DNA from: JBOGJI01 sp050747865
GTDB lineage: Bacteria; Acidobacteriota; Thermoanaerobaculia; Multivoradales; JAHEKO01
Direction: 5' to 3'
NCBI GenBank assembly: GCA_050747865.1
Contig: JBOGJI010000219.1
Coordinates: 1-17,939 of the forward strand
Length of the DNA stretch: 17,939 nucleotides
The translations under genes were made by a program, and so were the position numbers. Positions 1 to 7,756 of the stretch are shown here, in pieces. Numbering within the stretch: the stretch's first letter is position 1; every line of letters starts with the position of its first letter. The notes beneath the pieces were generated by a model. That model ran no database searches. It was not told where the DNA came from and worked only from the letters and a program-made list of their open reading frames with translations.

Positions 1-15
1 CGCAGCGGCAAGCCG

Positions 16-666
16 ATGAGACGCAGTGTGCAAGGGCGAGGAGATCCGAGGCGGGCCGAGCTGTACCTGGCGAAACGCATGATCGCCGGAGACGAGTCGG
101 CGTTCGAGGAGTTCGCAGACGACTACATCCCACCGCTCTACCGTTTCGCCCAGCGCCGTCTCGCGGATCGCGAGCTGACGCGCGACATCGTCCAGGAGAC
201 CGTGTGCAAGGCGATCGCCAAGCTCCCGACCTTTCGTGGTGAAGCGGCCTTGACCACGTGGCTATGCGCCTGTTGCCGCAACGAGATCGCCGCGCACTTC
301 CGGAGTGCCGGTCGACGCCCGGGTCGCACCGGGCGCGAGGTCGAGCTGACGGAAGAGCTCGGCGCCACAGAGAGCCCGCTGAACCCGGGAACGGTTCCGG
401 ACGGCCCCGAACAGGCCCTGCTGCGCAAGGAGAGGGGTGAGCTGGTGCACGTCGCTCTCGACGCGTTGCCTCCCCACTACAGCAAGGTGCTGCAGTGGAA
501 GTACGTGGATCGTCTGTCGGTCAAGGAGATCGCCGCTCGCCTGCGTGTGGGTCCGAAGGCGGCGGAATCCCTGTTGACGCGCGCCCGAAACGCCTTCCGG
601 GACGGCTACGAAGGCCTGGCCACGAGCGCGGAGAGCGCCGTCGCCGAGATGAGGACACAGAGGTGA
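16..666 (+). CDS. ECF-type RNA polymerase sigma factor
   Basis: Extracytoplasmic-function sigma-70 factor of 216 aa that should direct RNA polymerase to a small regulon under control of the adjacent FecR-type protein. Sigma region 2 spans about residues 20-95, with RDIVQETVCKAIAKL and the TTWLCACCRNEIA helix. A variable linker follows, then sigma region 4 at about 140-200 with ALDALPPHY and the helix-turn-helix SVKEIAARLRVGPKAAESLL. There is no C-terminal extension. ATG at 16 has no clear Shine-Dalgarno and the frame is open to the window edge, so the true start could lie upstream; ATG at 79 (MIAGDESAF) is a shorter alternative that still keeps region 2. The stop lies 4 nt before the GTG of the next gene, so the pair is almost certainly one operon. 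Family is clear; the regulon is inferred from context. Confidence 0.9.
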   Translation: MRRSVQGRGDPRRAELYLAKRMIAGDESAFEEFADDYIPPLYRFAQRRLADRELTRDIVQETVCKAIAKLPTFRGEAALTTWLCACCRNEIAAHFRSAGRRPGRTGREVELTEELGATESPLNPGTVPDGPEQALLRKERGELVHVALDALPPHYSKVLQWKYVDRLSVKEIAARLRVGPKAAESLLTRARNAFRDGYEGLATSAESAVAEMRTQR

Positions 667-670
667 GGCC

Positions 671-1735
671 GTGGTGAAGAACGACCGTCGAGACAACCGT
701 CCGCCGAGGCCGATGGACGACGAGGAGATCCGAGACCTACTCGCCACCGCCGGCCCCCGACCCCGGGTTCCGGAGCGGGATCTGGCGAGGATCCGGGCCG
801 CGGCGCGAGCCGAATGGCAGGAGCTCGTCGTCGCGCGGCAGAAACCCGCGATCTCCGTGCGACGTCTGGCATCGGCCCTGGCGGCCGCCGGCCTGCTGGT
901 GGCGCTCGGTGTCGGGTGGTGGTGGAGAGATCGAACGCTTCCCGTCGAGCCCGTGCCGATCGCCGTCGTCGAGCTGCTCGAGGGGAACGTCCGGGCGCTG
1001 GGGCTACCGGATGGGGAGCCCGATGGACGCCGGGACCTGACGGTAGGCGACGTCCTCGTCGCCGACACGACGCTAACCACCGACGCGGGGCAAGCACCTG
1101 GCATCGTGGCGCTGACGCTGGCGGACGGTGAATCGGTGCGGCTGGACTCGGGCACCCGCGTGCGGCTGGTGTCGCGCCGCCGGCTGGCGCTCGATGCCGG
1201 GACGCTCTACGCCGATTCGGGCGTCTCGACGCCCCCCGGCCGAGAAGGGCTGGAGATCGCCACCGCCTGGGGGAGCGTGCGCGACATGGGAACCCAGTTC
1301 GAGGTTCGGGTGGCGGACGACGAAGACGTCGCGCTGCGGGTGCGGGTGCGAGAGGGCGGGGTCGCGATCGCCTCGGGCGGCGAGTCCCACACGGTCATCG
1401 GAGGTCAGGAGCTGCGGATGCACGGCGACAGAACCGTCAGCCTTCACGAAGTCGCACGATACGGCCCCGCCTGGGAGTGGACGGTGGCCGCGGCCCCTGG
1501 CATCGACATCGAGGGCCGGACGCTCGCCTCGTTCCTCGAATGGGCCGGCCGCGAGACCGGCTGGAAGCTGCGCTACGCCGACGCGGAAGCGGCCCGCGCT
1601 GCCGCGGAGATCCGCCTGCAGGGGACCATCGAGGGGCTGACACCGGATCAGGCGGTGCGCGTCGTGCTGCCCGGCAGCCGGTTCGATTCCCGTCTCAAAG
1701 AGGGGACGCTGACGGTGTTTAGAACTCGAGACTGA
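671..1735 (+). CDS. FecR-type anti-sigma/sigma regulator with C-terminal STN-like domain
   Basis: Inner-membrane regulator that in known systems holds or activates its partner ECF sigma factor in response to an outer-membrane receptor. Residues 1-60 are cytoplasmic and charged, one membrane helix lies at about 66-85 ending in GWWWRDR, and a periplasmic FecR domain follows at about 96-255. Its hallmark is TAWGSVRDMGTQFEVRV at 198-214, then VREGGVAI at 226-233. Residues 275-350 (EGRTLASFLEWAGRETGW through LTPDQAVRVVLPG to LTVFR) look like an STN fold, as reported for the C-terminus of PupR-type regulators. The start is GTG, 4 nt after the sigma stop. The 3' end overlaps the convergent receptor gene by 17 bp. 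The family call is firm; whether it acts as anti-sigma or pro-sigma cannot be read from sequence. Confidence 0.9.
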   Translation: MVKNDRRDNRPPRPMDDEEIRDLLATAGPRPRVPERDLARIRAAARAEWQELVVARQKPAISVRRLASALAAAGLLVALGVGWWWRDRTLPVEPVPIAVVELLEGNVRALGLPDGEPDGRRDLTVGDVLVADTTLTTDAGQAPGIVALTLADGESVRLDSGTRVRLVSRRRLALDAGTLYADSGVSTPPGREGLEIATAWGSVRDMGTQFEVRVADDEDVALRVRVREGGVAIASGGESHTVIGGQELRMHGDRTVSLHEVARYGPAWEWTVAAAPGIDIEGRTLASFLEWAGRETGWKLRYADAEAARAAAEIRLQGTIEGLTPDQAVRVVLPGSRFDSRLKEGTLTVFRTRD

Positions 1736-4058
1736 GGCCGAACGCGGGCACGACGCCCGGCCATGCCTCGACCTCTCGCGCCAGCGTGCCCGCGACCGGA
1801 TCGACGTCGAACTCGAAGCCGCCGGTGTTTTGCCGGTCATACGCGTTCTGGATTTCGACGAAGAGCTCCAGGCCGAGCTCCCTCCAGCGCCAGCTACGGC
1901 TGGCCCGCAGATCGAGGCGGTGGTAGGTCGGCAGGCGATCGCCGTTGAGGGGACCGAGAACCGGCACCCACGCGAGCTTGCCCTCCTCGTCCTCAACCCG
2001 CCCCAGCGTCAGCGGCGTCGTCGGCCAGCCGGTGTGGATCCTCCACCCCAGATTAAGGCGCCAGCTCCGCCCCAGCTCCCAGTCGAGGTCGAGATTCAGA
2101 CTGTGCTTCTGATCGAACAGGCGCGGGACCCACCGACCGTCGATCTCGTCCTCGGTGGTGGCGTAGGCGTAATTGGCCCACCAGGTCACCTTCGGTCCCA
2201 GGTGCCCGCGCAGGAAGAGCTCGACCCCCTCGGCGACGCTGCGCAGCGGGGCGATCAGCACCCGGTCGGGCGCGGCTTCCGGAAAGAAGTTGATCGGCTC
2301 GAAGAGATTCTCGTATCGCGGCCGCGGGTTGAGGACCTCACGCTGGTAGATCTCGGCCCGCAGCGCCAACCCCGGGGAGGCGAAGCCGCCGCCGAGAATC
2401 GTCTCGAAGCCGAGGACGCGATGCTCCGATTCTTCGACCCGGTGAAAGCCGGTCTCGCCGTCCTCCACCTGCATCTCGTAGGGCCGCTGGCTCTGGCCGA
2501 AGCGACCCCACGCGACGCGCACCACGCCGCGGTCGGAAACCGCGTAGGCGAGGTTGAGCCGCGGGCTCACCAGCTCCTCGTCGGTCTGTGAATAGCGGTC
2601 ATACCGCGCGCTGAGCTCCACGGTCAGGGGCTCGAGCAGGCGCATGCGGTCGGCGAGATAGGCGCTCTGATGGACCTCTTCGAAACGACCCTCGAAGAGC
2701 GTCCGGGTTTCGCCGGTGACGCCACGGATCTGTGCCAGGGGTGTGTGGAAACGCGCTGTCCCGGCGTAGTGATACTGGGTGTCGAAGCGTCGTAGCTGCC
2801 ATCCCCACTCGAGCGCGTGCCGTTCGGTGGCGGCGAGACGCCAGTCCTGGCGCGCCCCCAGGACCTCCGTGTCGCGGTCGTCGAGGACCGAGAAGTCGAC
2901 CTCGTCCTCGTTCTCGGCGCCGTTGCGTCGCTGACGGATACGGGCCCAGGAACCCGCGGATTCCAGGTAGAGACGGTCGCTGAGCACCGCCTGATGGGTC
3001 AACCAGCCGTACGAGCTGTCGTAGGCGGTGCGCAGTCGCTCCTCCTCCCCCTCGTCCGCCTCCTCGAAGGCGAGGCGATCTCCCGAGTGCAAGACGTTGA
3101 TCCGCAGGCTGTTCGCCGCATCGAGCCGGTAGTCCAGCTTGCCGAAGGCGTCCCAGTAGCTGGGGTCCTCGGCGTCGAGGAGCCGGCCGACGAAGTCGGT
3201 CGATCCACGCCTCGCCTCGACGATCCAGGCACCGCGGTCGTCGCGGAGCGCCCCGCTCGCCCCCGCGCGGCCGCCCGGCACGCCCACGCCGAGGCGAAAT
3301 CGTGGCCCCGCGCTCGGCGTCACCGTGGTCATGTCCAGAACGCCGCTCATGCGGTCGCCGTACTCGGCCGAGAACCCCCCGGTCATCAGGTCTGCCTCGC
3401 TCAACGTCTCCGCCGCGACGACGCTGAGGGCATTGTCGAAGTCCGGCAGGTGAAATGGCTCGTAGAGCTCCTGGCCGTCGAGCAGGACCTGGGTTTCGTC
3501 CCGCCGCCCGCCGCGGACGTGGAACTGGGCACTGAAGTCGTTCGCGGTGACCCCCGGCAGCAGGGTCAGGGAGCGGAAGAGATCGTCGCCTAGACGCGGC
3601 AACGTCAGGATCTCCTCGCGGCTGAACTCGAAGAACGCCACGGGCTCTTCGCGCAGCAAAGAGATGCGGCTGGGCGTGACGACCATCTCCTCGTGAACGG
3701 TCGGCAAGGATCGTCGCACGTCGTCTGTGTTCGCATTGCCCGGCACGACCACCACGACGCCGTTCGGACCGTCCCGCGCCAGCAGGCCGTGCGGGGCCAA
3801 CAGCTGGTCGAGAACCCGACGCGGCTCCGTCGCCGTCGGCTCTTCTGTGACGGCCGTCCCCGGCCGCACGAGCTCGCTGGTGAAGACGATCTTCAGACCT
3901 TGCCGCCGCAGATCGAGCAGCGCCTCGGCGAGCGGCCTTCCGGCGTAGCGCGTTCCCGACAGAGGGGTGAGGGGAGCCGCGACCGCGCTCACCGTTCTTG
4001 GCGCCAAACCGACGCAGGCAACCACGAGAAGACCCCAGAAATGGGTGGATCGGTGCAT
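1719..4058 (-). CDS. TonB-dependent outer-membrane receptor with N-terminal STN signalling domain
   Basis: Receptor/transducer of 779 aa that imports an unidentified ligand with TonB energy and probably signals to the neighbouring FecR/ECF pair. A signal peptide covers about residues 1-28. STN spans about 37-107 (GRPLAEALLDLRRQGLKIVF through VVVVVPG). A TonB-box-like stretch EEMVVTPSR lies at 123-131. The plug covers about 135-245, with FHVRGGRRDETQVLLDGQEL and GGFSAEYGDRMSGVLDM, followed by a long beta-barrel ending in GLSLEF with the terminal Phe typical of BAM substrates. The frame is open up to 4913, but everything upstream of ATG 4058 is antisense to another gene and looks non-coding; MHRSTHFWGLLVVACVG is a good signal-peptide start, although the Shine-Dalgarno is weak. 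The gene is convergent with fecR and divergent from the barrel gene at 4146. Ligand unknown. Confidence 0.9.
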   Translation of the reverse strand: MHRSTHFWGLLVVACVGLAPRTVSAVAAPLTPLSGTRYAGRPLAEALLDLRRQGLKIVFTSELVRPGTAVTEEPTATEPRRVLDQLLAPHGLLARDGPNGVVVVVPGNANTDDVRRSLPTVHEEMVVTPSRISLLREEPVAFFEFSREEILTLPRLGDDLFRSLTLLPGVTANDFSAQFHVRGGRRDETQVLLDGQELYEPFHLPDFDNALSVVAAETLSEADLMTGGFSAEYGDRMSGVLDMTTVTPSAGPRFRLGVGVPGGRAGASGALRDDRGAWIVEARRGSTDFVGRLLDAEDPSYWDAFGKLDYRLDAANSLRINVLHSGDRLAFEEADEGEEERLRTAYDSSYGWLTHQAVLSDRLYLESAGSWARIRQRRNGAENEDEVDFSVLDDRDTEVLGARQDWRLAATERHALEWGWQLRRFDTQYHYAGTARFHTPLAQIRGVTGETRTLFEGRFEEVHQSAYLADRMRLLEPLTVELSARYDRYSQTDEELVSPRLNLAYAVSDRGVVRVAWGRFGQSQRPYEMQVEDGETGFHRVEESEHRVLGFETILGGGFASPGLALRAEIYQREVLNPRPRYENLFEPINFFPEAAPDRVLIAPLRSVAEGVELFLRGHLGPKVTWWANYAYATTEDEIDGRWVPRLFDQKHSLNLDLDWELGRSWRLNLGWRIHTGWPTTPLTLGRVEDEEGKLAWVPVLGPLNGDRLPTYHRLDLRASRSWRWRELGLELFVEIQNAYDRQNTGGFEFDVDPVAGTLAREVEAWPGVVPAFGLSLEF

Positions 4059-4069
4059 CTTCGCCGCGT

Positions 4070-4127
4070 TCGAAGGATTTCGTCCGCCGGTACGTCGAAC
4101 AGGATAGCAGGCCCCTCGAAGATTTCG
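4070..4127. promoter_or_regulatory. Divergent promoter region with paired TCGAAG(G)ATTTCG elements
   Basis: The 87 bp between the divergent receptor (start 4058, minus) and barrel gene (start 4146, plus) contain TCGAAGGATTTCG at 4070-4082 and TCGAAGATTTCG at 4116-4127. They are identical apart from one inserted G, lie 46 bp apart start to start, and each is an imperfect palindrome (CGAA-N3/4-TTCG). A shared regulator or sigma-factor site for both genes is the simplest reading; no protein can be assigned. Confidence 0.35.
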
Positions 4128-4145
4128 CAGATATGGAGTGATGCC

Positions 4146-4802
4146 ATGTACAAAGTAGCCATACCCGTCGCCGCTCTCCTCGGCGCCGGCCTCAATCTTG
4201 CCGCGGGCGGTGTCGCGGTCGCCGCCGAGGGCGATCCTCGAATCGACCTCGGGGTGCGCGCCAACATCGTCGGCGGCACGGGCAAGCCGAGCAACGACAT
4301 CCTGGGAGCCGGGCTCGTCGGGCACTATCGCCTGAGCAGCCGTTGGGCCGTGGGACTCAGCATCGATCACTCCGCCGAGTTCGACGTCGAGCGGGCGCCC
4401 GATCTGGTGGGTCTCACCAGCCCCGAGGTGATCGACGCCGTCGGCACGTCGACCGCCCTGACAGGGTCGCTCGAGCGAGCATTCGGCCGACCCGCCGGCC
4501 GATGGGAGTGGTTCGTGTCCGCCGGAGTCGGGATCAACTCCGTCGACGTCGATGACGTCTCGGGCCCTCTGATCGACGGCGGCACCTTCGATATCTCGAC
4601 CGACGCGGGCACCGAGCTGCTGGCTCTCGCCGGCGTCGGCGGGCGGCGGTGGCTCGGCAACAAGTGGGGCGTCGAGGCGCAAGTGCGAGCGGAACGGCGT
4701 TTCGCCGATTGGCAGATGGTGGATCGTGTCTCCGGTGCCACCGGCACGATCGACGACTACTCCGTCCGCGGCATCCTGCTGACGGTACTGCGCCGATTCT
4801 GA
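4146..4802 (+). CDS. Secreted small outer-membrane beta-barrel protein (OmpW/porin-like), function unknown
   Basis: Protein of 218 aa with a signal peptide at about residues 1-27 (VAAE cleavage region), then alternating hydrophobic strands. These include GAGLVGHYRLSSRWAVGLSI, the WEWFVSAGVGINSV strand and WGVEAQVRAERRF, and the C-terminus is ILLTVLRRF. The terminal Phe and size of about 20 kDa fit an 8-stranded barrel. ATG 4146 was chosen over the far upstream in-frame ATG because it begins a signal peptide and has GGAG at 4135-4138, 7 nt upstream. It is transcribed divergently from the STN receptor with shared repeats between them, so co-regulation by the Region 1 ECF system is plausible. 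No specific family is recognised, and assignment to OmpW-like proteins is by shape only. Confidence 0.75.
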   Translation: MYKVAIPVAALLGAGLNLAAGGVAVAAEGDPRIDLGVRANIVGGTGKPSNDILGAGLVGHYRLSSRWAVGLSIDHSAEFDVERAPDLVGLTSPEVIDAVGTSTALTGSLERAFGRPAGRWEWFVSAGVGINSVDVDDVSGPLIDGGTFDISTDAGTELLALAGVGGRRWLGNKWGVEAQVRAERRFADWQMVDRVSGATGTIDDYSVRGILLTVLRRF

Positions 4803-4805
4803 GCT

Positions 4806-4825
4806 CGCCGGGTGCCCCGCCGGCG
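4806..4825 (+). terminator. Candidate hairpin terminator after the barrel gene
   Basis: CGCCGG at 4806-4811 pairs perfectly with CCGGCG at 4820-4825 around an 8-nt loop. It starts 3 nt after the stop codon and is followed by an interrupted T-rich stretch (ATTTCTTCTTCC, about 4830-4841). The stem is short and the T-tract imperfect, so this is only a plausible intrinsic terminator separating the barrel gene from the glycan cassette. Confidence 0.4.
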
Positions 4826-4902
4826 AAGGATTTCTTCTTCCCGCGCATCCAAGGGCAAGGGACCCGGGAACCGGTGCCTCCCGTGCACCTTTGATTCGAC
4901 CC

Positions 4903-5889
4903 ATGACGCGCATCCATCCCGCAGAACCCGACCTAAGTTTGGTGATTCCCGCCTACGACGAGGCGGAGAGTCTGCCCACGCTGGCGGCCGAGATCCACGA
5001 CGCCTTGCGGGGATCGCCGTGGAGCTACGAGACGCTGGTGGTCGACGACGGGTCGCGCGACGCCACGCCGGCGGTCCTCGCGCGGCTGGCGCGACAGGAT
5101 CCGCGGATTCGCGCGGTGCGCCTGGAGCGCAACAGCGGCCAGAGCGCTGCCCTAGCCGTCGGGTTCGACCGCGCCCGCGGCGCGATCGTCGTCACCTTGG
5201 ACGCCGATCTGCAGAACGATCCGGCGGACATCCCGAAGCTGGTGTGGACGCTGACATCGGCCGACATCGACGCCGTGTCCGGCGTGCGCACGGAACGCCA
5301 CGACACCCGGCTGCGTCGCCTCTCCTCGCGCGTCGCCAACGCGGTCCGCCGCCGGGTGCTGCGGGACGGCATCACCGACGTCGGCTGCTCGCTCAAGGCG
5401 TACCGCCGCGAGATCCTCGTGGAGCTGCCCCGCTTCCACGGCATGCATCGCTTCCTCCCCGCCCTGATCCAGCTCTACGGCGGCCGCGTCCTGGAGATCC
5501 CGGTGCGCCACCGGCCCCGCCTGCATGGGTGTGCCAAGTACGGCGTGCACAACCGCCTGTGGCGCGGCATCGCCGACCTCATGGCCGTGCGCTGGATGCA
5601 GCAGCGCTGGATCCGGCCCCTCGCTTGCCGCCGGGCCGCGACGACGGCGCCTCTGGGCGCTTCGCGCGAGCGCCTGGCCGGTCGCTTCGCGCCGGGCCGC
5701 GGCGACGTTGCCCCTGAGGGCCTCGCGCACGCGCTCGGCGACAAGGAGACGCCCGCGTGGACATCCCGACCCTCTGGCTGGTCACTGGATTCATCGGACA
5801 GGCCCTCTTCGGCAGCCGCTTCTTCGTCCAATGGATCGCTTCCGAGCGACGCCGACAGAGCGTTATCCCGATCGCTTTCTGGTACTTGA
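4903..5889 (+). CDS. GT2 family glycosyltransferase (DPM1/ArnC-like)
   Basis: Cytosolic glycosyltransferase that in this family moves a sugar from a nucleotide donor onto a polyprenyl phosphate, making the lipid-linked donor for a GT-C enzyme. The GT-A fold covers about residues 10-235: SLVIPAYDEAESLPTL, TLVVDDGSRD, NSGQSAALAVGFDRARG and the metal-binding DXD in TLDADLQNDPADIPKL (D100, D102). ITDVGCSLKAYRREI and KYGVHNRLWRGIADLMAVRWM follow. No C-terminal membrane helices are seen, unlike GtrB. ATG 4903 is taken; TTG 4891 would add 4 residues. Residues after about 240 are Ala/Arg/Ser-rich, and the last 133 nt overlap the next gene in another frame. That tail may be a stop-codon drift or a sequence error. 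Donor sugar unknown. Confidence 0.85.
   Translation: MTRIHPAEPDLSLVIPAYDEAESLPTLAAEIHDALRGSPWSYETLVVDDGSRDATPAVLARLARQDPRIRAVRLERNSGQSAALAVGFDRARGAIVVTLDADLQNDPADIPKLVWTLTSADIDAVSGVRTERHDTRLRRLSSRVANAVRRRVLRDGITDVGCSLKAYRREILVELPRFHGMHRFLPALIQLYGGRVLEIPVRHRPRLHGCAKYGVHNRLWRGIADLMAVRWMQQRWIRPLACRRAATTAPLGASRERLAGRFAPGRGDVAPEGLAHALGDKETPAWTSRPSGWSLDSSDRPSSAAASSSNGSLPSDADRALSRSLSGT
5743..5748 (+). promoter_or_regulatory. Strong ribosome binding site for the LABN gene
   Basis: AAGGAG lies 8 nt before GTG 5757, inside the GT2 reading frame. It supports GTG 5757 as the real start of the LABN gene even though that gene begins within its neighbour. Confidence 0.75.
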
Positions 5890-6038
5890 GCATCGCGGGC
5901 TCGGCCCTGCTGCTGGCCTACGCGCTCCACCGCCACGATCCGGTCTTCGTCGTCGGCCAGCTCACAGGCTTCTTCATCTACACGCGCAATCTCTACTTCA
6001 TCAGGCGTTCGCGGGGACCTGAGCGCTCGGCTTCGTGA
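5757..6038 (+). CDS. Lipid A biosynthesis N-terminal (LABN) domain membrane protein
   Basis: Small integral membrane protein of 93 aa matching the LABN domain, which occurs alone or fused to envelope glycosyltransferases. Visible signatures are LVTGFIGQALFGSRFFVQWI, ASERRRQSVIPIAFWYLSI and VVGQLTGFFIYTRNLYFI, spanning nearly the whole protein as about three membrane segments. The start is GTG 5757 with AAGGAG 8 nt upstream. It begins within the GT2 frame and ends in a GTGA overlap with the GT39 gene, so all three are translationally coupled. The domain's biochemical role is not established. Because it sits between a polyprenyl-phosphate GT2 and an ArnT-like GT-C, a flippase-like or scaffold role in the same glycan pathway is an inference. 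Confidence 0.9.
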   Translation: MDIPTLWLVTGFIGQALFGSRFFVQWIASERRRQSVIPIAFWYLSIAGSALLLAYALHRHDPVFVVGQLTGFFIYTRNLYFIRRSRGPERSAS

Positions 6039-7657
6039 CCAGACTGCGCTGGCCCTCGCGCTGGGACCCGGTCGGGATCGTGCTGCTCGGTGCGGCTCTG
6101 TTCCTGCCCGGACTCGGCGCGCGCGACCTGTGGAACCCCGACGAGCCGCGCTACGCGGAGGTCACGCGCGAGATGCTGACCTCCGGCGACTACCTCGTGC
6201 CCCACCTGAACGGCGCCGTCTATCAACAGAAACCCCCGTTGCTCTTCTGGTCCATGGCGGCGGCGGCGAAGCTGACAGGCGGGCTCGACGAGGTCGCCGC
6301 GCGCCTGCCGTCGGCGCTGGCGGCGGTGGGCGCGCTCTTGCTCACTTTCCTTCTCGGTCGCCAGGAGCTCGGTCGGCGTGCCGCCTGGATCGCCTTCCTG
6401 GTTCTGGGCACCGGGGTGAAGTTCTTCTGGCAGGCCCGGGTTGGCCAGATCGACATGCTCCTCGTCTTCGTGGTGACCCTGGCGGTGGTCTGTTGGTGGC
6501 GCGGAGAGCTCACCCGCGACGGCCGCTGGGCGCTGCTCTTCTTCGCCGTCTCCGGGCTGGCAACGTTGGCCAAGGGGCCGGCGGGGTTCTTGCCGCCGCT
6601 GCTCGCGATCCTCGCCCTCTACGCCTGGGAGCGGGACCGCGAGGGTTGGCGTCGCCTGCACCTCGGATGGGGTCTGGTCGTCTGGGCGGCGGTGGTCGCC
6701 GCCTGGCTGCTGCCCGCCGCGGCGCGCGCCGGCGGCGACTACCTGGTGACCCTGGTCTGGAAGCAGAACGTGACCCGCTACGCGGATCCCTGGGGGCACC
6801 ACCGACCCTGGTGGTACTTCCTCGGCGTCCTGCCGCTGGATTTCTTTCCCTGGTCGTTCCTGCTGCCCGGTGCCATCGTCGCGGCGTGGCGACGGCTGCG
6901 CGGCCCCGAAGGGCGCTTCCTGCGGTTCCTTCTCTGTTGGGCGGCCGTGACCCTGGTCTTCTTCAGCCTGTCGCCGGGCAAGCGGACCGTCTACATCCTC
7001 CCCATGTATCCGGCGCTGGCGTTGCTCATCGGGGCCGCGTTCGACGCCTGGGCGGCGCGCCGGTCCAGACAACGGCGATGGCTGAGCCGGCCGCTCGCCG
7101 TGCTCACCGGGTCGCTGACGCTGGTCGCCCTCGCCCTACCGTGGACAGTGGAGCGGCGACCGGAGGCTGCACTCTTTCCCGGCTGGCTGTCGCCGACGCT
7201 CACCGTGCTCGCCGGCGTCGCCGCCGCGACCGCCGGGCTCGCGCTCCTCCTCGCGCGCCGAGGCCGGGTCGTCGCCGTCGCCAGCGCGCTCGCCGCCGGC
7301 ATGGCCGCCGTCTGGATGGCTCTGCTGATCCTCGTGCTGCCCCTGTTCGATCGCGTCAAGTCGGCCCGGCCGTTGGCTTCTACCTACCTGGAGCTGGCGC
7401 GGGACGACGAGCCCTACGCCACCTATCCCCGCCTCGACGCGCCGTTTCTGTTCTACACCCGGCGCCTGGCCGTACCGCTCGCGAACGAGACGGCGCTGCA
7501 TCGCTTCGCCCGTCTGCCCGGCCGACAGTGGCTCTTCATCGAGCGAGAGGACCTGCTCGGTCTGCGCCAGCCGCTGCCGCTGATGGAGGTGGCGCGCGAT
7601 CCGGAGCCGCGCGAAGGCTACGTCCTGATGACCGACCCGCCGGCTTTGTCACCGTGA
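6035..7657 (+). CDS. ArnT-like GT39 family glycosyltransferase
   Basis: Polytopic inner-membrane GT-C enzyme of 540 aa that transfers a sugar from a polyprenyl-phosphate carrier onto an envelope acceptor; in ArnT the acceptor is lipid A. The catalytic first periplasmic loop has NPDEPRYAEVTREML (D36, E37) and QQKPPLLFW (66-72). Later signatures are ARVGQIDMLLVF, SGLATLAKGPAGFLPPLLA, YADPWGHHRPWWYFLGVLPL and SPGKRTVYILPMYPALALL. About eleven to thirteen hydrophobic segments are visible, and the C-terminal soluble part from about 440 is short. GTG 6035 overlaps the LABN stop by 4 nt (GTGA). Length is close to ArnT (about 550 aa). The true sugar may not be aminoarabinose: no ArnA/B/D genes are in view, so 'ArnT-like' is as far as the evidence goes. 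Confidence 0.88.
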   Translation: MTRLRWPSRWDPVGIVLLGAALFLPGLGARDLWNPDEPRYAEVTREMLTSGDYLVPHLNGAVYQQKPPLLFWSMAAAAKLTGGLDEVAARLPSALAAVGALLLTFLLGRQELGRRAAWIAFLVLGTGVKFFWQARVGQIDMLLVFVVTLAVVCWWRGELTRDGRWALLFFAVSGLATLAKGPAGFLPPLLAILALYAWERDREGWRRLHLGWGLVVWAAVVAAWLLPAAARAGGDYLVTLVWKQNVTRYADPWGHHRPWWYFLGVLPLDFFPWSFLLPGAIVAAWRRLRGPEGRFLRFLLCWAAVTLVFFSLSPGKRTVYILPMYPALALLIGAAFDAWAARRSRQRRWLSRPLAVLTGSLTLVALALPWTVERRPEAALFPGWLSPTLTVLAGVAAATAGLALLLARRGRVVAVASALAAGMAAVWMALLILVLPLFDRVKSARPLASTYLELARDDEPYATYPRLDAPFLFYTRRLAVPLANETALHRFARLPGRQWLFIEREDLLGLRQPLPLMEVARDPEPREGYVLMTDPPALSP

Positions 7658-7741
7658 CGCGATCGCGACCTGGAGGCAAAACACGCGATGCCGGCGAAGG
7701 AACTCGGCTCGTGACGCATCAAAGAGGGCAGGAAAAACCCG

Positions 7742-7750
7742 AAAGGAGGT
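7742..7750 (+). promoter_or_regulatory. Near-perfect Shine-Dalgarno before the cysteine-rich secreted protein
   Basis: AAAGGAGGT ends 6 nt before ATG 7757. It is one of the strongest ribosome binding sites in the window, suggesting this unknown protein is made in quantity and fixing its start. Confidence 0.8.
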
Positions 7751-7756
7751 CGCGTC

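Noticed and set aside
4059..4913. N-terminal extension of the STN receptor frame up to 4913 on the minus strand
   Set aside because: It is antisense to the small barrel gene, has no domain-like sequence and would bury the signal peptide that begins at 4058.
7658..7667. CGCGATCGCG palindrome directly after the GT39 stop
   Set aside because: A 10-bp GC-rich palindrome in this base composition is unremarkable and has no partner or context.
7699..7723. GGAAC ... ATCAAA, resembling a classical ECF promoter before the cysteine-rich protein
   Set aside because: The spacing is 2-3 nt shorter than the usual ECF layout and no second copy was found.
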